A stretch of DNA of 64,000 nucleotides from Sphingosinicella microcystinivorans (GTDB lineage Bacteria > Pseudomonadota > Alphaproteobacteria > Sphingomonadales > Sphingomonadaceae), in NCBI RefSeq assembly GCF_027941835.1, contig NZ_CP116005.1:2929501-2993500 (forward strand), given 5' to 3'. Each line of letters opens with the position of its first letter. Within the stretch, counting starts at the first letter, position 1. The notes beneath the pieces are model-generated. The model was not told the origin of the DNA. It searched no databases and worked only from the letters and a program-made list of their open reading frames with translations. The translations under genes were made by a program, and so were the position numbers. Below are positions 62,352 through 64,000 of this stretch, in pieces.

Positions 62352-64000
62352 GTGATTCGTGTCGCCCTCTATGCCCGCTACTCGTCGGACCAGCAGAGCG
62401 CCGCTTCCATCGAGGACCAGCTTCGCATCTGCCGAGAGCGCGCAGAGCGCGAAGGCTGGGCCTCGGTGCAGACCTATGAGGATGCCGCGATCTCGGGCTC
62501 CAGCATCACGCTGCGCCCGGGCATCCGTGCGCTGCTGCGGGATGCCGAGCGTGGGGCGTTCGATGTCGTGCTCGCAGAAGCGCTCGACCGCGTGTCGCGC
62601 GACCAGGCCGATGTCGCAACGCTCTACAAGCACCTCCAGTTCGCAGGCGTGACGCTGGTTACCCTCTCTGAGGGCGAGATCAGCGAGCTTCATGTCGGGC
62701 TCAAGGGCACGATGAACGCGCTGTTCCTGAAAGACCTCGCGAAGAAGACGCATCGCGGCCTGCGCGGGCGCATTGAGAAGGGGCTAGCGGCAAGCCGCGC
62801 CGCCTACGGCTACAAGATCTTACGGCGTCTGACGGCGGACGGCGAGCTCGTGCGCGGCGAGCGTGCCGTCGATCCGGTCGAGGCCGAGGTCGTACGCCGC
62901 ATCTTCCGGGCATTTGCCTGCGGCACCAGCCCACGCGCGATTGCCCGCGACCTCAATGCGGAGGGCATCCCCGGTCCGGGTGGCCGAACATGGCGGGACA
63001 CGACGATCCGCGGCCATGCCGCGTGCGGGACCGGCATCCTTAACAACGCGCTGTATGCGGGCGTGCTCTCGTGGAACCACAAGCGCTACCTCAAGGACCC
63101 GGTCACGGGTCGGAAGGTCTCACGGCCCAATCCCGAATCGGAGTGGGTGCAGGTCGAGGTGCCGCACCTTCGCATCGTCGACGATGCGCTCTGGCAGGCG
63201 GTGCAGGCGCAGAAAGCGGTTCTGACCAAGCGGTTCGAGGCGGCCACCGCGGGCATGCGTGCGGCGCGAGCCTACAAGCTGGGTGAACTGCGCCGTCCGG
63301 TTTATCTGCTCTCGGGGCTGCTGGAATGTGGGGTGTGCGGCGGCGTCTACGGGATCGTGGTCAAGGACCGCTACGGCTGCATCAACCGTCACCGCCACGG
63401 CACCTGCGGCAATCCCCGCACGATCCGCCGGGCAGCTCTGGAGGCGCGGGCGCTGGCCGGTATCCGGGACAGGCTCGTCTCGCCTGAGAAGGTCGAGGCG
63501 GCGGTCCGCGCCTATGCCGCGCAGATCAACGACGCGAATCGCGAACGCCGTGCGCAGGTCGAGGCCGACCGGCAGGCGCTCGGCAAGGTCGAGCGGGCCA
63601 TCGCCGGGATCATGGCGGCGATCGAGGACGGCATGTACCAGCCCGCCATGAAGGCGCGCATGGTGGAGCTTGAAAGGCAGAAGGCCGAGATCACGGCGCG
63701 GCTGTCAGAAGCCCCGGCGAGCATCCCCGATATCCACCCCGGCATCGCCGATGCCTATCGGCGCAAGGTCGCAGGCCTGGTCGAAACGCTCGAAGATCCA
63801 GAGACGCGCGCCGAAGCCGCTGCCGACATCCGTGCGCTCGTTGGCAAAATCGTCCTCATGCCGGGCGACAAGCGCGGAGAGGTTCATGCCACTCTCCACG
63901 GCGAACTCATGGGCATCCTCGACTTCGTCGGAAACGATGGCCCCAATGGGACGCCCGCACGCAAAGTTATAACGAAAGCGCCATACAGTTCTCGAAATCC
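62352..64000 (+). CDS. Large serine recombinase (C-terminus outside window)
   Basis: The GTG at 62352, with GGGGAG nine bases upstream, opens a frame of 549 residues running off the edge. The catalytic domain is VIRVALYARYSSDQQSAASIEDQ (catalytic serine about S11) and LAEALDRVSRDQADVATLYKHL. The recombinase domain has GRIEKGLAASRAAYGYKI and NNALYAGVLSWN. A zinc ribbon (LECGVCGG, then NRHRHGTCGNPRTI) is followed by a coiled coil (about 395-445). It differs from the recombinase at 17769, so it belongs to another element whose attachment site was not found. Confidence 0.92.
   Translation, partial: MIRVALYARYSSDQQSAASIEDQLRICRERAEREGWASVQTYEDAAISGSSITLRPGIRALLRDAERGAFDVVLAEALDRVSRDQADVATLYKHLQFAGVTLVTLSEGEISELHVGLKGTMNALFLKDLAKKTHRGLRGRIEKGLAASRAAYGYKILRRLTADGELVRGERAVDPVEAEVVRRIFRAFACGTSPRAIARDLNAEGIPGPGGRTWRDTTIRGHAACGTGILNNALYAGVLSWNHKRYLKDPVTGRKVSRPNPESEWVQVEVPHLRIVDDALWQAVQAQKAVLTKRFEAATAGMRAARAYKLGELRRPVYLLSGLLECGVCGGVYGIVVKDRYGCINRHRHGTCGNPRTIRRAALEARALAGIRDRLVSPEKVEAAVRAYAAQINDANRERRAQVEADRQALGKVERAIAGIMAAIEDGMYQPAMKARMVELERQKAEITARLSEAPASIPDIHPGIADAYRRKVAGLVETLEDPETRAEAAADIRALVGKIVLMPGDKRGEVHATLHGELMGILDFVGNDGPNGTPARKVITKAPYSSRN

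Overview
The window looks like a chromosomal segment of a GC-rich alphaproteobacterium, most likely a sphingomonad (order Sphingomonadales). The basis is the bolA / J-domain / cobS / cobT cluster, UrcA and DUF3297 proteins, a TonB receptor paired with a Thr-Pro lipoprotein, and ATGA-type gene overlaps. It holds an integrated conjugative element, a host core region dominated by a type II secretion operon, and a second, damaged mobile region that runs off the right edge.

Region 1 (1-19424) is one end of an integrative conjugative element (ICE). Reading leftward on the minus strand are a DUF2285 gene, an AlpA-type regulator, RepA with three iteron-like repeats behind its stop, a PP-loop (PAPS-reductase-like) gene overlapping a C5-cytosine methyltransferase, DUF2840, the TraF-type S26 peptidase, DUF736, a lytic transglycosylase, a relaxase with a candidate oriT beside it, TraG, a CopG-type protein, trbB, trbC, trbD and the start of trbE. 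The right end carries an adenine/N4-cytosine-type methyltransferase, a toxin-antitoxin pair and a large serine recombinase. The recombinase frame runs straight through tRNA-Thr(UGU), the probable attachment site. The ParA gene usually seen next to RepA in this backbone is missing; the PP-loop/methyltransferase pair sits there instead. Two genes in this part show frame conflicts (the C5 methyltransferase and the DUF2285 gene).

Region 2 (19425-56365) is host chromosome: tRNA-Thr, bolA, a CPBP protease, a J-domain protein, cobS-cobT, a LysR regulator, UrcA, a glycine-zipper protein, DUF3297, a 2OG oxygenase, a TonB receptor with its (Thr-Pro)13 lipoprotein, a GspC-like protein, the prepilin peptidase and a compact gspCDEFGHIJKLMN operon with an extra lipoprotein gene. 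A small lipoprotein gene converges on it. Three promoters around the secretion genes carry Pho-box-like 11-bp repeats, so secretion under phosphate starvation is a reasonable inference. After this come cysD and a cysNC fusion (sulfate activation), a thioesterase, a MATE transporter, a beta-lactamase-fold hydrolase, a frameshifted zinc metallopeptidase, the bioF-bioD-bioA biotin operon, an 18-codon reading frame with a very strong ribosome-binding site, and a fasciclin protein.

Region 3 (56366-64000) starts with about 800 bp that I cannot assign to a gene, followed by a complete IS21-family element (57181-59703). That element abuts a tyrosine recombinase that appears to have lost its N-terminus. 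A second, intact tyrosine recombinase overlaps it, and a second large serine recombinase runs off the window.
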